DNA of 64,000 bases from Bacteroidales bacterium (GCA_028277395.1 JANQGJ010000071.1:62001-126000), one strand, 5' to 3'. Counted from the first letter of the stretch, positions 34,286 to 45,258 are shown. Program-made: numbers and translations. The notes: generated from the sequence alone by a model not told the origin.

Positions 34286-37200
34286 TTAGTCTGGTGATCT
34301 ACCTCCATGCACATGAGTACTAATTGTTGGTAACCTGAAAGGTAATATATAATCGTATCGGTCATTGAGAGATTCAAATACTTCTGAAGTAAATGTTTCT
34401 ATGAAATGACCACCAAAGCTATGATTTACATCCTTAAGTACAAAATAGTTACTTTCAGGTACGCCATCAATTTTGGTCAGTTTTGAGTTTCCAAAGAGTA
34501 TATTGAGTTTAGTGGATGACACTTCATCAGATTTTCTTGACCATTGATTCACACTTATCATTTTATTCGCATACTTAAGCTTAATAAAGTTAGGCTGATG
34601 TGCTGCAAAAGCATCAAATCTTTCTACAGTATAACCTTTTTTTGCAAAAAAATCAGCCATGCCAGCTGCATGTGCTACGCCATGACTGTGTCCAACTATT
34701 TTCATTGTTTCATTTTCACTATAGTTTATTTTCCCTCTCTTGATTCTACGATGAATCTTTCTGGCGGTTCTAATACCAGCTCTATACCTATCTTCTGCTA
34801 ATGAGTTTGGTCCATTACCCATTCCGTCAACATGAATATCATTCTTATCATATACTCTTTCCTTATAAAGAGTAGCGAAACTACCCCAATATTGCTCATA
34901 ACCATTTATATAATGTCGATTATCTGACATTGATATCCTGTTATTTTTTCTTAACCATTTTGCTGGTGTAAAGCAAAGTTCACTAATGTATTGTTTTTTT
35001 CGAAAACCATTTACAAATATCACTAATTCACCATCTGGGTCAATAGCATTCACTGGATTATTTAGTGCATATTCATAAGTTGAGTATGATCGGTATTTTT
35101 CCGACTGATTATCAACTACAAACCATCTTCCGAGTTTTGAATCATACATCCGAGCTCCGTAATCATACCAGTCAAGTTCGAAATCATCCTGAATTTCTTT
35201 ACCATTGTACAGGTAATTATTATTAGTCGTAACTGATTCATAATCTCCAAACCCTTTCATTAACATTCCATAAGGATAATAACAGGCTGAATGTAAGATT
35301 TTATCTTCGTTGAATAATATTCTTGTATTTCCAAGATGATCTTTTATGAAGTACTGGTAATCATATTCACCTGTTTCTTTTGGTATTATTCTTCCTTCTG
35401 ATGTCAAAATGTAACTAAGTTGATTATCAGTATAAACAAAATTACCCAAATAATTGGTGGATCTTACAATCGCACCATTATTTGCTTCAGGTTGTTTGCA
35501 AATTTTCGTACCCACAGCATCATATAAATACAATATTTTGTTAAGAACGCCTTGTTGAATTAAGTTTATTTCTGTAGGTAGATTCAGATGATTATATCTC
35601 ATATCAAGTATGTTCATGTTGAGGTCGGTTATCATATTACCATTATTATCATAGCTGTATTCGTTTGTAGGACCATATGAACCATTGTCGGTAAATCCAA
35701 ATGCTTGATTTTGAGGAGCTACACCGTCATTAACTATTAAAAGTTGGTTGCCATTATAGCTATTGTAGTTAAGCACATCGATTAATCCAAACTGGCTTTT
35801 ACTGTCGAGCATTCCCATCCTGCTTAAAGATAATAAATTACCATTTGGTGTATATGAATAATCTGTAGAATAATTCCCAAAACCACTGTAATCAGCTGTA
35901 GTCAACCTATTTGAACTATCATAGTTAAAATCGTATATGCCGGATATATCACCATAATTACATTCCAATTTTGAAATATTACCATTATATTGAGGATATT
36001 CACCTGTTGTATAGCTCAACCTCAGTGCAAAGTGATCATAATCTATATTATCCACGTCATTGATTTCTGTGAGCCAGTCTCTGATATTATATTTAAAGTT
36101 CAGTTTTTGAGTCCATGATTGGTTTTGTGTGTTTTTATGAAGTTTTTTTTCGATTAGCTTTCCTAGTTCATCATATTCATATTCAGATAACTGAACAGCA
36201 TTTTTGTTATTTACTTTATGTGTTTCAGATAACAACCTGCCGGCATGATCATAATTAAATGTTTGAACTATAATATTTGGAAGTAATTCTGTATCCAGTT
36301 TATGATATTGAGTCATTTCCAACAGTTCCCCTGTATAGTTATATTTGTTTGAAACTCTATTGATTCCACCAACTGCTAAGTTACTTACAGTTTGAATAAC
36401 GTTATCAAATTCATCGTAGTACAAAGCTTTTATTATCCAGTTTTCGTACTTCTCAGGCTCTATTCCCGATGTTGGTAGAATTTTTGTTTTAATCGCAGTT
36501 ATTTTTCCTTTGGTGTACAGATCATTGTAATCTAAATTATAGCTATTTGTTTCAAAGTGAAAGTCCGAAAACAGTGTTTGTCCAATATATAAATAGTTGT
36601 CGTAATAAGTTAATGAGTATATATTACATCCTGTTGTGGTTACGTCTGGAAATGAGTTGTTTGTATAACCATTATCATCCGATAGTTCCAGAGATTCGTA
36701 GTATTGTTTCCCCGGTAAACTATAGTAATCATTAACATATGTTGACATGTCCAATTGACCTGTATGGATTTGATCCATATATTTACCAGTCATTATAGGT
36801 CTGTTTAATTCATCATATTTCGTAAATAGCCAGAAATTACTGCTTCTTAGGTTACCATCCTGGGTTAATACCAATCTATCCCTATCATCATATACCAAAT
36901 ATTCTGGTTTTTTACCAGGAATTTGCTTTAGTATCATTCTTTTTCTGTCATCATATTCATAATAATAACACAATGTGTTTATGGTTTCATTACTCAAATA
37001 ATCTCCTATAACTCCTGTATTTGAAAGAAATATATTGCTTGCTTCCGGAGATATTACATACCTAAGTTGGTTAAAATCGTCGTACACATAGTAAGTATAA
37101 TTACCTGCAACAATCTCTAAAATTAAATTACCTGATTTATCTTTGTATTTGACAGATACGTTATTATCTTCATCATTTGTTATTACTTTAATCAATTCCC

Positions 37201-37975
37201 CTTTTGAATAATAACCAGAACTGCTAACTTCCAGTTTACCCTCATGAGTAATGTTATACATTTTAACTTCTGAGGTGTTATTGGTCCCATAAGTTAAATC
37301 TATTGTAGCATCTTCATCAATGTTCCATTCAATTCCTGGTGCACCTTGTTTGAGTAATCTATTTAATGGTGAACATTCAAATATTTTTTCTGTATAGGTA
37401 ATGATGTGATCAATACCATATAATGCTTGTGTCACCAAAAGTTGTTCATCAACAACTTTTGGTCTATAACCACCAGGACCATCTCCACCATCCTGCTTAA
37501 CTGAATATGGCATGTATTCTTTACTAATTCTCCCAAGATCATCATAAATAATAGGTTGAATTATATCCCTTCCATCAGGGGAAGCTTTGCAATTCACAAA
37601 CTGTATTTCTCTTCCCAGTCCATCATAATAAGTTATCTTTTCTTTCCAATGATTAAAATAATCAAATGAATTATGAACAGGTTCATTATTAGTAGCGTTG
37701 TCTTTGATCGGCGAATATGCCCTGACATAATTCATGTTGTGCTTCCCAGATGCATAACCATTAATAGGTAAATAAGGATCAATGTATGCATGATAACTAT
37801 CATGCCCAGCTGTGGTAAACCATGATACTGTAGTGCCGGGAAGAAGCTTTATTTCAATTCGGGCAACATCTTCATCCTGCACATATGAAGATCTGGCAAG
37901 GTAATCAAATCCATCTTGAGTATATGAAGTAAAACTCATTGTTAAAATTAATAGTAGCAGATTGTATTTTTTCAT
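34286..37975 (-). CDS. RHS/YD-repeat protein (DUF6443) with lipase-like C-terminal tip
   Basis: 1229 residues with a signal peptide (to about residue 20). The DUF6443 opening (YYDGLGREIQFVNCKASPDG) follows, then many YD repeats, then the RHS-associated core (YNGKEIQDDFELDWYDYGAR, closing YEYALNNPVNAIDPDGE near 983). The 247-residue tail after the core is variable in such proteins. Here it has VIFVNGF (possible oxyanion strand), the nucleophile elbow IVGHSHGVAHAAG with Ser1097, an acidic residue in RFDAF (Asp1121) and a late histidine (NHSFGGHF, His1185 or 1190). That order fits an alpha/beta-hydrolase lipase toxin. Last but one in the minus-strand operon. Confidence 0.85.
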   Translation of the reverse strand: MKKYNLLLLILTMSFTSYTQDGFDYLARSSYVQDEDVARIEIKLLPGTTVSWFTTAGHDSYHAYIDPYLPINGYASGKHNMNYVRAYSPIKDNATNNEPVHNSFDYFNHWKEKITYYDGLGREIQFVNCKASPDGRDIIQPIIYDDLGRISKEYMPYSVKQDGGDGPGGYRPKVVDEQLLVTQALYGIDHIITYTEKIFECSPLNRLLKQGAPGIEWNIDEDATIDLTYGTNNTSEVKMYNITHEGKLEVSSSGYYSKGELIKVITNDEDNNVSVKYKDKSGNLILEIVAGNYTYYVYDDFNQLRYVISPEASNIFLSNTGVIGDYLSNETINTLCYYYEYDDRKRMILKQIPGKKPEYLVYDDRDRLVLTQDGNLRSSNFWLFTKYDELNRPIMTGKYMDQIHTGQLDMSTYVNDYYSLPGKQYYESLELSDDNGYTNNSFPDVTTTGCNIYSLTYYDNYLYIGQTLFSDFHFETNSYNLDYNDLYTKGKITAIKTKILPTSGIEPEKYENWIIKALYYDEFDNVIQTVSNLAVGGINRVSNKYNYTGELLEMTQYHKLDTELLPNIIVQTFNYDHAGRLLSETHKVNNKNAVQLSEYEYDELGKLIEKKLHKNTQNQSWTQKLNFKYNIRDWLTEINDVDNIDYDHFALRLSYTTGEYPQYNGNISKLECNYGDISGIYDFNYDSSNRLTTADYSGFGNYSTDYSYTPNGNLLSLSRMGMLDSKSQFGLIDVLNYNSYNGNQLLIVNDGVAPQNQAFGFTDNGSYGPTNEYSYDNNGNMITDLNMNILDMRYNHLNLPTEINLIQQGVLNKILYLYDAVGTKICKQPEANNGAIVRSTNYLGNFVYTDNQLSYILTSEGRIIPKETGEYDYQYFIKDHLGNTRILFNEDKILHSACYYPYGMLMKGFGDYESVTTNNNYLYNGKEIQDDFELDWYDYGARMYDSKLGRWFVVDNQSEKYRSYSTYEYALNNPVNAIDPDGELVIFVNGFRKKQYISELCFTPAKWLRKNNRISMSDNRHYINGYEQYWGSFATLYKERVYDKNDIHVDGMGNGPNSLAEDRYRAGIRTARKIHRRIKRGKINYSENETMKIVGHSHGVAHAAGMADFFAKKGYTVERFDAFAAHQPNFIKLKYANKMISVNQWSRKSDEVSSTKLNILFGNSKLTKIDGVPESNYFVLKDVNHSFGGHFIETFTSEVFESLNDRYDYILPFRLPTISTHVHGGRSPD

Positions 37976-37983
37976 GATATTCT

Positions 37984-40900
37984 CTATTCTTGATAATAAT
38001 GGTAATCAAAATGTTCAATTATATTGCTATCAAAATTGATAACATTTTCGAGTCTGTTGAAATCATCAAAGTCGTATGTTGTTTTCTTTCCATTTGGGAG
38101 AGTTATTGAGGTTATACCAATTAGAGGATCATATGTATATGACGATATCATAGTGTTTTGTAGTATATTTCCTGATGTTCTGGAGTTATTTCTGATTATG
38201 TCAAACAAACTTTGTAGTTCTTCAGAATCCATTAATTGTAACTGATCATATGTAACACTTTGGGCATCGTCAATAGCACCCATAACATCATCAAATGTTG
38301 AGTTTTCAATCTTGGCAACCGGATACATATAATTATATCCCCAAAGTATTGTAATGGAATTGTTGGTTCTATTATTATATTGAATAATGTTGTAATTATT
38401 GTCATATTTGTGTGAAATAATTTTATTGTAATGGTCATCAATAATTAATTCGTTATTTGCATCTATATGAGATATATCAAATGAACTAATTGGTAAATTT
38501 GATTCTGTGTTATAACTAGAATAATGATATGGTATGTTATCGGTGTCTGATTTGAATTTTTTAATTGTACCATTGATAGCAAAGTTTGATTTTTCCTGAT
38601 AAACTTCTATTGGAAGATTGGTATTATTCTTTGCTAAAAAATACAATCCTTTAGTAAATTCATTATCTGGAGGAGTTGTGGGAAGTGACTCACCAAAGTA
38701 ATCTCTTGGATATTTATAATTAGTTATAACTTCCTCCCCTTTACTATTGAACTTTTTCTCTTTCGTTCTGCCTAAATGATATTGATTGTCATAACAATAC
38801 ACTACACTGTCGCATATATAAGCAGAAGTGTCGTTATTGTTGTATGTGATTGTTTCACTTTTAATTAGTGGACTCCATCCTGTTGGTATACAATATGGTT
38901 TATAGTAAAATACAGCCACTGACGGATATAGTAGGTTATCACATCTAATTGCTATGTTCATTTTAAGAGCATTTATGGACTCAGTAAATATATCATCTGA
39001 TTTGTAGGTGTTTTTGGTATATTTAACAAGAATTCCTTCTTTATCAAATACTGATTTGGTTAAGAGTCTCCCTCTTAACCAGTTGTAGCTTTGAGCTGGT
39101 GTTGAAGGATGTTCCGGATCATAATAATCAGGATAATCTACCGGTGAGCTATAAGTGTAATGAACTTTTCCATTGTGTCCATTATTTGTTGAATCCATTT
39201 TCCCTCCAATGAATTCTGATACTTCACTATAGCAAATATGGGAGCCATTCTCTGAACCGAAAAGAATAATATTGTTTTCATTGACAGTGTGCTTCTTTTC
39301 AATATGTCCGCAACGTCCAATAGCTCCAGATGCCATACCCTGAGGATAAGAGTAATGCCAATATTTTGGAAAGCCATGAGTTATACCACTTGAATAAACT
39401 ATATTAGTATCCTCAAGTAGTCTTTCGTATTGATAATACTGTTTGATTTTTAGTTCATCGTTATCATAATGTTCAATAGTTTTTATTCGAACACCACCAA
39501 TTGGTTTTTTTATAAAATTATCAGTACTTTCTAAGTATTCTATGCTGATTTCTTCGGCTTGCTCTAATATCCCAACATGGATTAATTTCAAATAATAGTT
39601 ACCATCTGATAATAAGACCTCAGGATAGTCTGTACCCCAGGAAGAGAAAGTGAACATAGGGTCTGAAAAACCTTCTTTGTATAATTCACCATAAACAAAC
39701 CAATCTCCTTCTTCAAATGTATGGTTTATTTTTGCCCACTGTTGATAGTTTACATTGAACATTTCACCTTCGTATGACCCATTAGTTGAGCCGATCTCTC
39801 TACGGACGCTATTTTCCTTTGTAATCTTTTCAAGTGCAGGGATATCATGTCCCTCAAAAGTGAATTTGGTTTTTCCACCTGTTGGATACTGAATCTCTTC
39901 CAGCAAACAGGCTTTTGATTTTGATTCATCAGGTTCTCTAATTGCACTGCCATATAAGAAAACAGTCTGATTTTCATAGATCTTAACGATTGGAAGTGCA
40001 TCATCAGGGATACTTATCTGTCCGTTATAAAATCCCCAATGGTCTTTACCATTTGAAAGTCTGTTCGGGAGAATCTCATCATTATAACTAAATATAAAGG
40101 GAGGTGTCTCAAGAATACTTCCATCATTAGTTAAATATTGTTCTGTAACTTTATTCAGTTTAAGTCTCTTATATAGGTGCGGTTCTGTTGCATATGTAAA
40201 TCCTGGTGAAATAAAATAATCATTTTCAAGAGCAAACAGTTTAATAAGATTATTGTTTTTGTCATTAATAACTATCTCATCAAGTTTAATTCCTGTATTA
40301 TCCTTTAGATCAGAACGATTTGAGCTATTGAAGTTCACATTACAATCCTGACTGGAAATTGATGATATTTTTTTTGAGTTAATCTCTACTCGTCTTAGTG
40401 AAAATCCAGGAAAACCATTATGTAAGAACCTGTTAACTTTCATATCATATTTTTCAAATGATGTAGAATAGTCAAGTTTTATTGACCTATTAGAACTAAG
40501 ATCAATTATGTCGACTAAAAACCAGCTTGAATTATAGCTTAAATAAGGTGATGGTGATCGATAAATTGAAGTTGTCTCAATTCCTGAACGGCTATCACCT
40601 GTTGCGCTCTTTCCAAATACATATTTTATTCCTTTATCTGTTGTTATTTCCCACCTGATAATATTGTTATTTTCAATCGTGTAATCAACTATTAATTGTT
40701 GGTTTGGGATTATATATAGTTTTTCTTCTGTTGCATTATATACTATTTTTCCTGCATAACCATTAAAATTAAATGTAAAAATATCAGGTTCACCATCTAA
40801 TGTTCCATTATCCATGCCTATCTTTAAAGATTCAATCTCATTAGGACTGTCCAAGTTTACTACAATACTCCAATTAATGAATGGGAAGTCGTTTGGATCA

Positions 40901-41319
40901 CCATTGTACATGGCTAGATCGCTACTTAGTAAGTCTTGTTCATTTCCAAATGTAAAATAACCGGTAACTGTGCCAGTTCTTTCATCAGGTTCACCCCTGA
41001 GAGTTCTATTGATAACTCCTCCTGCATTTAAACTCCATCCTAGACCAACCCAACTAGGGATCTCTTCAACCTTTATTCCAGATGCATGATATGATAACGA
41101 TATTGGCAAGTTAAGATTCCCATGTGAAATATTCCATATTGGAATATTTATATTTGGAGTTCCGGTATAATAACTAACAGGAATATCAGTATATTTTCCA
41201 AGACCCGCCGCAGTGGGTGATGGAGGAAATATTGTTGGTGCCAATGGTTGGCTATCCTGGGAATATATTGAAAAACAAAATAGAAAGTTATATACTAATA
41301 TAATAATAATTTTCTTCAT
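37984..41319 (-). CDS. Large secreted RHS-partner protein
   Basis: 1111 residues with a signal peptide (to about residue 20). The N-terminal region carries the strongly conserved segments VSYYTGTPNINIPIWNISHG, LSYHASGIKVEEIPSWVGLG and LNAGGVINRT found in Bacteroidota proteins encoded beside DUF6443 RHS genes. The C-terminus ends in YD-like sequence (TYDFDDFNRLENVINF). It starts eight bases before the RHS gene begins. By analogy with split RHS/Tc toxin shells it may form part of a shared beta-sheet shell with the RHS protein; that is inference. Confidence 0.75.
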   Translation of the reverse strand: MKKIIIILVYNFLFCFSIYSQDSQPLAPTIFPPSPTAAGLGKYTDIPVSYYTGTPNINIPIWNISHGNLNLPISLSYHASGIKVEEIPSWVGLGWSLNAGGVINRTLRGEPDERTGTVTGYFTFGNEQDLLSSDLAMYNGDPNDFPFINWSIVVNLDSPNEIESLKIGMDNGTLDGEPDIFTFNFNGYAGKIVYNATEEKLYIIPNQQLIVDYTIENNNIIRWEITTDKGIKYVFGKSATGDSRSGIETTSIYRSPSPYLSYNSSWFLVDIIDLSSNRSIKLDYSTSFEKYDMKVNRFLHNGFPGFSLRRVEINSKKISSISSQDCNVNFNSSNRSDLKDNTGIKLDEIVINDKNNNLIKLFALENDYFISPGFTYATEPHLYKRLKLNKVTEQYLTNDGSILETPPFIFSYNDEILPNRLSNGKDHWGFYNGQISIPDDALPIVKIYENQTVFLYGSAIREPDESKSKACLLEEIQYPTGGKTKFTFEGHDIPALEKITKENSVRREIGSTNGSYEGEMFNVNYQQWAKINHTFEEGDWFVYGELYKEGFSDPMFTFSSWGTDYPEVLLSDGNYYLKLIHVGILEQAEEISIEYLESTDNFIKKPIGGVRIKTIEHYDNDELKIKQYYQYERLLEDTNIVYSSGITHGFPKYWHYSYPQGMASGAIGRCGHIEKKHTVNENNIILFGSENGSHICYSEVSEFIGGKMDSTNNGHNGKVHYTYSSPVDYPDYYDPEHPSTPAQSYNWLRGRLLTKSVFDKEGILVKYTKNTYKSDDIFTESINALKMNIAIRCDNLLYPSVAVFYYKPYCIPTGWSPLIKSETITYNNNDTSAYICDSVVYCYDNQYHLGRTKEKKFNSKGEEVITNYKYPRDYFGESLPTTPPDNEFTKGLYFLAKNNTNLPIEVYQEKSNFAINGTIKKFKSDTDNIPYHYSSYNTESNLPISSFDISHIDANNELIIDDHYNKIISHKYDNNYNIIQYNNRTNNSITILWGYNYMYPVAKIENSTFDDVMGAIDDAQSVTYDQLQLMDSEELQSLFDIIRNNSRTSGNILQNTMISSYTYDPLIGITSITLPNGKKTTYDFDDFNRLENVINFDSNIIEHFDYHYYQE

Positions 41320-41381
41320 CTTTTTTAATTTATAACATTCATGGTTAATTTCAGGTTTAAAATTCTTTCAAACACTATTGG

Positions 41382-43481
41382 TTATAATTTAACGAATCTA
41401 ACTAACTTAGATACTTCGTTATATTCAACTCTTAGATTATAGATACCTGTATTCAGGTTATGTAAATTAAACCTCTGTTTTATTGAATTCGATAAAACTG
41501 GAATTTCATTTCTTAACACAATAGACCCATTATCAGATATTATTGATACTCTTACGTTACTCAATGGTTCGACATTGTGAATCTCTAAAGACAAAAATTT
41601 TGTAACTGGGTTTGGATATGCTAATACAAACAATGACTTCTCACTGGGATCTAATATTTCAACTTCAACAGAATCATGGTTAACACATGCATTTGAGTCT
41701 AGTACTTTTACGAAATAATTATGAATTCCGGGTACCACATTGTTAGTGTTGATATCTAGATATGAGTAATTACAGTCAGTATTCCATTCATATCCTACAA
41801 ATCCATCACCGGCATAAAGAGTTATTATTTCTCCTTTGCTCGTAACAATATCTTCACCAAGGTCAACAACTGGTAATTGATTAATTTTTACAATTATAGT
41901 ATCCACAGTAACACAATTATATTCGTCAGTAGTTTCCAAAATATATATTCCAGTTGTGTCAACTATAAACTGATTTCCTCCCGGTACACCATTCCACAAG
42001 TATTCTTTAAACCCTGTGTCAGCTAGAACTGTAAATTGCTCAGCACATAATCCTGTGTCGGATGGCAATTTTACATGCTGACTGAAGTCGCAATCATATA
42101 ATTTTGCCAAATAATACTCGCTGTTCATAGCAGTATCTGGTTCCAAATCCATTAAATTAAAACTTGAAATGAAATTACCGGAAACAAGAATGTTGTTATT
42201 ATTATCAATCAACAACCCGTTAACCATATCTGTATTTGTATCACCAATTGATTCAAGGTACCTGAAAGTGCCATTTGATTTATATTTGGCGATAAATACA
42301 TCATGTGAGAATTTTTGTGATATAATTTTACAAATGCCTTTTTCTATTTCACCACGGTATGTTCCTGTCAGGTAAATATCGTTGTATGAATTTATATTTA
42401 TATCAGAAACAATGTCACCGGCCGTACCCCCAAAACTGTCAGCCCACAGTGTTTCACCCGAACTATTATATTTACAAATAAATACATCATAGTCCCCATT
42501 GGAAATAAAACTTACACTGTCATTTAAACTCATTTTACCATTAAATGCTCCCGAATAAATTAAATCTCCGCATGAGTCTGATTCTATTGCAGCACCAAAG
42601 TCTGAATACAATCCGCCAAAAGTTTTTGTAAAAAGTGGATTTAAATCATTATCAAGTTTGATAAGAAAGGCGTCAGATAGTCCTTTCGATAAATAGATAT
42701 TATTGTGTATTTCAAGTTCCTTTTTAAAACTACCTGCTACATATAAGCTTTCATTAGAGTATAGTAAATCGTTAATAACGCAACTACCTGAAGAGGTAAA
42801 GAGAGTATTTCCAATTAGTTGACCATCATATTGATTAAATTTTCCGATCATGATATTTGTGTTTTTATCAGAACCAAATTTTGATTCATCAAACTCCAGT
42901 CTTTTGCTGGATAATACACATAAATAAAAATCATTATTGGTACCGGTAACAAGAAATGCCTTCGAACCATTAAATCTACCATTCAGGTTTGTCAACCAGT
43001 TAATTTCACCACTTTCATTTATCTTCGCAATAAATAATGAACTACCATTCGTACTCTTTAAATTATTACCGTCTAAATCAAAATCACCACGGAAGTACCC
43101 ACAAACTAATAATTCATCATCATCACAAATTTGAATTGAAGATACATAGCAATAGCCAGTTGATGATAGGTTATGAAGCCAGGTATTTTCACCTTTGTTA
43201 GTATATCGGGCTATGAAGATATCACGTTTACCGGTAAGGTTTCTTCCTCCAGACTCAGCAGTTGTAGTACCTGAGAAATTACCAGCGACAAAAATATCTC
43301 CACTGGTACCAGATGTCATATGGCTGATTAAATCCCATTGTTCACCAACTGAACTGGTGAGCCATTGTGGAGAGAGGTTATTTTGGGTGAAAACTCCTGA
43401 AATGTTGAACATCAGTAATATTAACACCATATGAACTCTGAGATGACCCTTGTTCTTTAGTATTTTAGTTTTAATAATCAT
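41382..43481 (-). CDS. T9SS-sorted protein with SBBP-type beta-propeller repeats
   Basis: 699 residues. A signal peptide-like segment ends near residue 32 (LLMFNISGVFTQ). About nine repeats follow with GDIFVAGNFSGT, DELLVCGYFRGDF and NDIYLTGTYRGE-like units, each ending in DxFIAKYxxxG, typical of SBBP repeats. Residues 475-600 are immunoglobulin-like (VDTTGIYILETTDEYNCVTV). The end is a T9SS sorting domain (VLAYPNPVTKFLSLEI ... NTGIYNLRVEY). It is the second gene of the RHS operon, so it may be part of the surface complex. Confidence 0.82.
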   Translation of the reverse strand: MIIKTKILKNKGHLRVHMVLILLMFNISGVFTQNNLSPQWLTSSVGEQWDLISHMTSGTSGDIFVAGNFSGTTTAESGGRNLTGKRDIFIARYTNKGENTWLHNLSSTGYCYVSSIQICDDDELLVCGYFRGDFDLDGNNLKSTNGSSLFIAKINESGEINWLTNLNGRFNGSKAFLVTGTNNDFYLCVLSSKRLEFDESKFGSDKNTNIMIGKFNQYDGQLIGNTLFTSSGSCVINDLLYSNESLYVAGSFKKELEIHNNIYLSKGLSDAFLIKLDNDLNPLFTKTFGGLYSDFGAAIESDSCGDLIYSGAFNGKMSLNDSVSFISNGDYDVFICKYNSSGETLWADSFGGTAGDIVSDININSYNDIYLTGTYRGEIEKGICKIISQKFSHDVFIAKYKSNGTFRYLESIGDTNTDMVNGLLIDNNNNILVSGNFISSFNLMDLEPDTAMNSEYYLAKLYDCDFSQHVKLPSDTGLCAEQFTVLADTGFKEYLWNGVPGGNQFIVDTTGIYILETTDEYNCVTVDTIIVKINQLPVVDLGEDIVTSKGEIITLYAGDGFVGYEWNTDCNYSYLDINTNNVVPGIHNYFVKVLDSNACVNHDSVEVEILDPSEKSLFVLAYPNPVTKFLSLEIHNVEPLSNVRVSIISDNGSIVLRNEIPVLSNSIKQRFNLHNLNTGIYNLRVEYNEVSKLVRFVKL

Positions 43482-43521
43482 AATTTCAATTCTTATTAAA
43501 GTAGAGTGAGACTTAGATTCA

Positions 43522-44823
43522 TTATTTTGAAATCAGTTTTTTAAGCTCGTTTATTTGAGTTTGCTGGTTTTCAAGAATATCCATTTGACTTTTAATCATT
43601 TTCTGTTGATCGATTGTATAAAGGGTTAGTTCTTCTATTTTCTTTAGCAGAATGGCGTTCATCTCACCAATATCAACACCTTCATCTTTAACCTGTTGTT
43701 CGGAAGGAACATCTTTCAAATGACTATTCTCATTTATATACTTCTCAACATTCTCTAGACTTTCAAGGTTATAGTCATCTTCGAAAACATAATCCGGCCA
43801 GTTTGTATACAGTTTTACAGTTACTTCTTCTGTAACTATTTTACCATTTACAGCAAGTTTATATCCAAAAGTGCTAGTAGTTCCTATTCCTACGTTACCG
43901 GAAAGCTCGTTTCCAAAATATATGTCCTGTCCGTTGGGATTTTCATGCCAAATACTGAATCCTGAGGGACTTATCCAAGATGCATTACCGGCTTCATCAC
44001 ACTGGAGAATTGATCCTTCCTGTGGAGGGTTACTACTGTCAAAAATAGTTAATGATGACATAATAGTTCTACCTTTAACATGTAACTTCGCTAGTGGGTC
44101 TTTTACTCCAATCCCTAGATTACAATCATTATCTATTCTAATACCAAGTGTTGAGTAATGATGCGGTGCTATAACAAGGCCAGATGTTGAATTTTCTATA
44201 CCTTCGCTATCAGTCCAAAATATACCGGCATCCCCTAGTTTTGTAATGTCATTAAAACCATAACCTCCTAAGTGAGGAACCATAAATAATCTGTTTTTAG
44301 CATTTCCATTAGTAACGAGTGCTGGTATATTTGTGGATGAAATAACCTCTAACCTACCTTGAGGGTTTGTTGTACCAATACCAACAAAATTTGTTTCACC
44401 ATCAAGAGTCATTACAATATTCTCCTTTGTTGGTCCTTTTGATTTAAAGTTAAGTCGATTAGGAGCAGTATTTCCCCAGACGATATCAGATGAGGTTGAT
44501 TTAAACTCTATTCTGTTTATTACATCAACCATTCCATTAACATTTAAAAGCACTAAAGGATCACCGAGTGATGGAACACCAATATTTATTTGACCATCAA
44601 TTTCTGACATTAAAACACTATTGCCAATGGTAGCACCTTCGGTTTTAATTGTACCGGTCCATTTTGTGAAGAAATTTTGGGTCATATCTCCACTTTCTCC
44701 AAATACATCAACCTGATATCTGGGATTTCTTGAGGTTTGAGTTTTATTTTGCTCTTGGCTTATAAGCTCATTGTATCCTAAAAAGAGCAGGAATGTAAAC
44801 AAAATTCTAAGATTCAAATTCAT
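43522..44823 (-). CDS. Tail-fibre-like secreted protein with C-terminal coiled coil
   Basis: 433 residues with a signal peptide (about 1-22). The middle contains repeats of the form VGIGTTNPQGRLEV and NLGIGVKDPLAKLHVKG, common in trimeric fibre-type proteins of Bacteroidota. These are followed by LAVNGKIVTEEVTVKL and YINENSHLKDVPSEQQVKD. The final 45 residues are a coiled coil (KMIKSQMDILENQQTQINEL). It is first in the run that continues into the RHS genes. The role is structural by appearance; no enzyme motif. Confidence 0.8.
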   Translation of the reverse strand: MNLNLRILFTFLLFLGYNELISQEQNKTQTSRNPRYQVDVFGESGDMTQNFFTKWTGTIKTEGATIGNSVLMSEIDGQINIGVPSLGDPLVLLNVNGMVDVINRIEFKSTSSDIVWGNTAPNRLNFKSKGPTKENIVMTLDGETNFVGIGTTNPQGRLEVISSTNIPALVTNGNAKNRLFMVPHLGGYGFNDITKLGDAGIFWTDSEGIENSTSGLVIAPHHYSTLGIRIDNDCNLGIGVKDPLAKLHVKGRTIMSSLTIFDSSNPPQEGSILQCDEAGNASWISPSGFSIWHENPNGQDIYFGNELSGNVGIGTTSTFGYKLAVNGKIVTEEVTVKLYTNWPDYVFEDDYNLESLENVEKYINENSHLKDVPSEQQVKDEGVDIGEMNAILLKKIEELTLYTIDQQKMIKSQMDILENQQTQINELKKLISK

Positions 44824-45258
44824 AGTTTTATTAATTTTAGATTATTATAATCGTAAAAAACACAACATAAACTGTAAGTTTTTCCTAATTATCCATTGTA
44901 ATTTTACATTTTGTTAGTCGTAAATACAATAAATTAAATTTAATCTGAAGGTGTACGATTTATGTGATCGGGTTGCACTCCTTAGGCTAAATTTTTTAGC
45001 TAAATTAAACTGAATAATTATATTATAAAAATTTATCTATGGAACTTGAATATAGATAATCAAGGTTAGTTAAGCTTCTTGCTTGTGTAATAGCTGTTAA
45101 ATCAGGAAGATACGATTGTTATTTAAAATTGATATAAATTTGTTTTATTGTAAATAAATAATACTAAGCAAGATATTAACTTGATAAAAAGAATTACAAA
45201 ATGTTTTGAAAAAATGAATTGTATATAGCAAAATGTATTTTAAGATAATTAAGATTAC
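44824..45258. other. Gene-free AT-rich stretch upstream of the RHS operon
   Basis: The operon promoter should lie here, but I found no exact TAnnTTTG on the minus strand. A small hairpin GCTAAA-TTT-TTTAGC is near 44990. Nothing else is evident. Confidence 0.5.
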
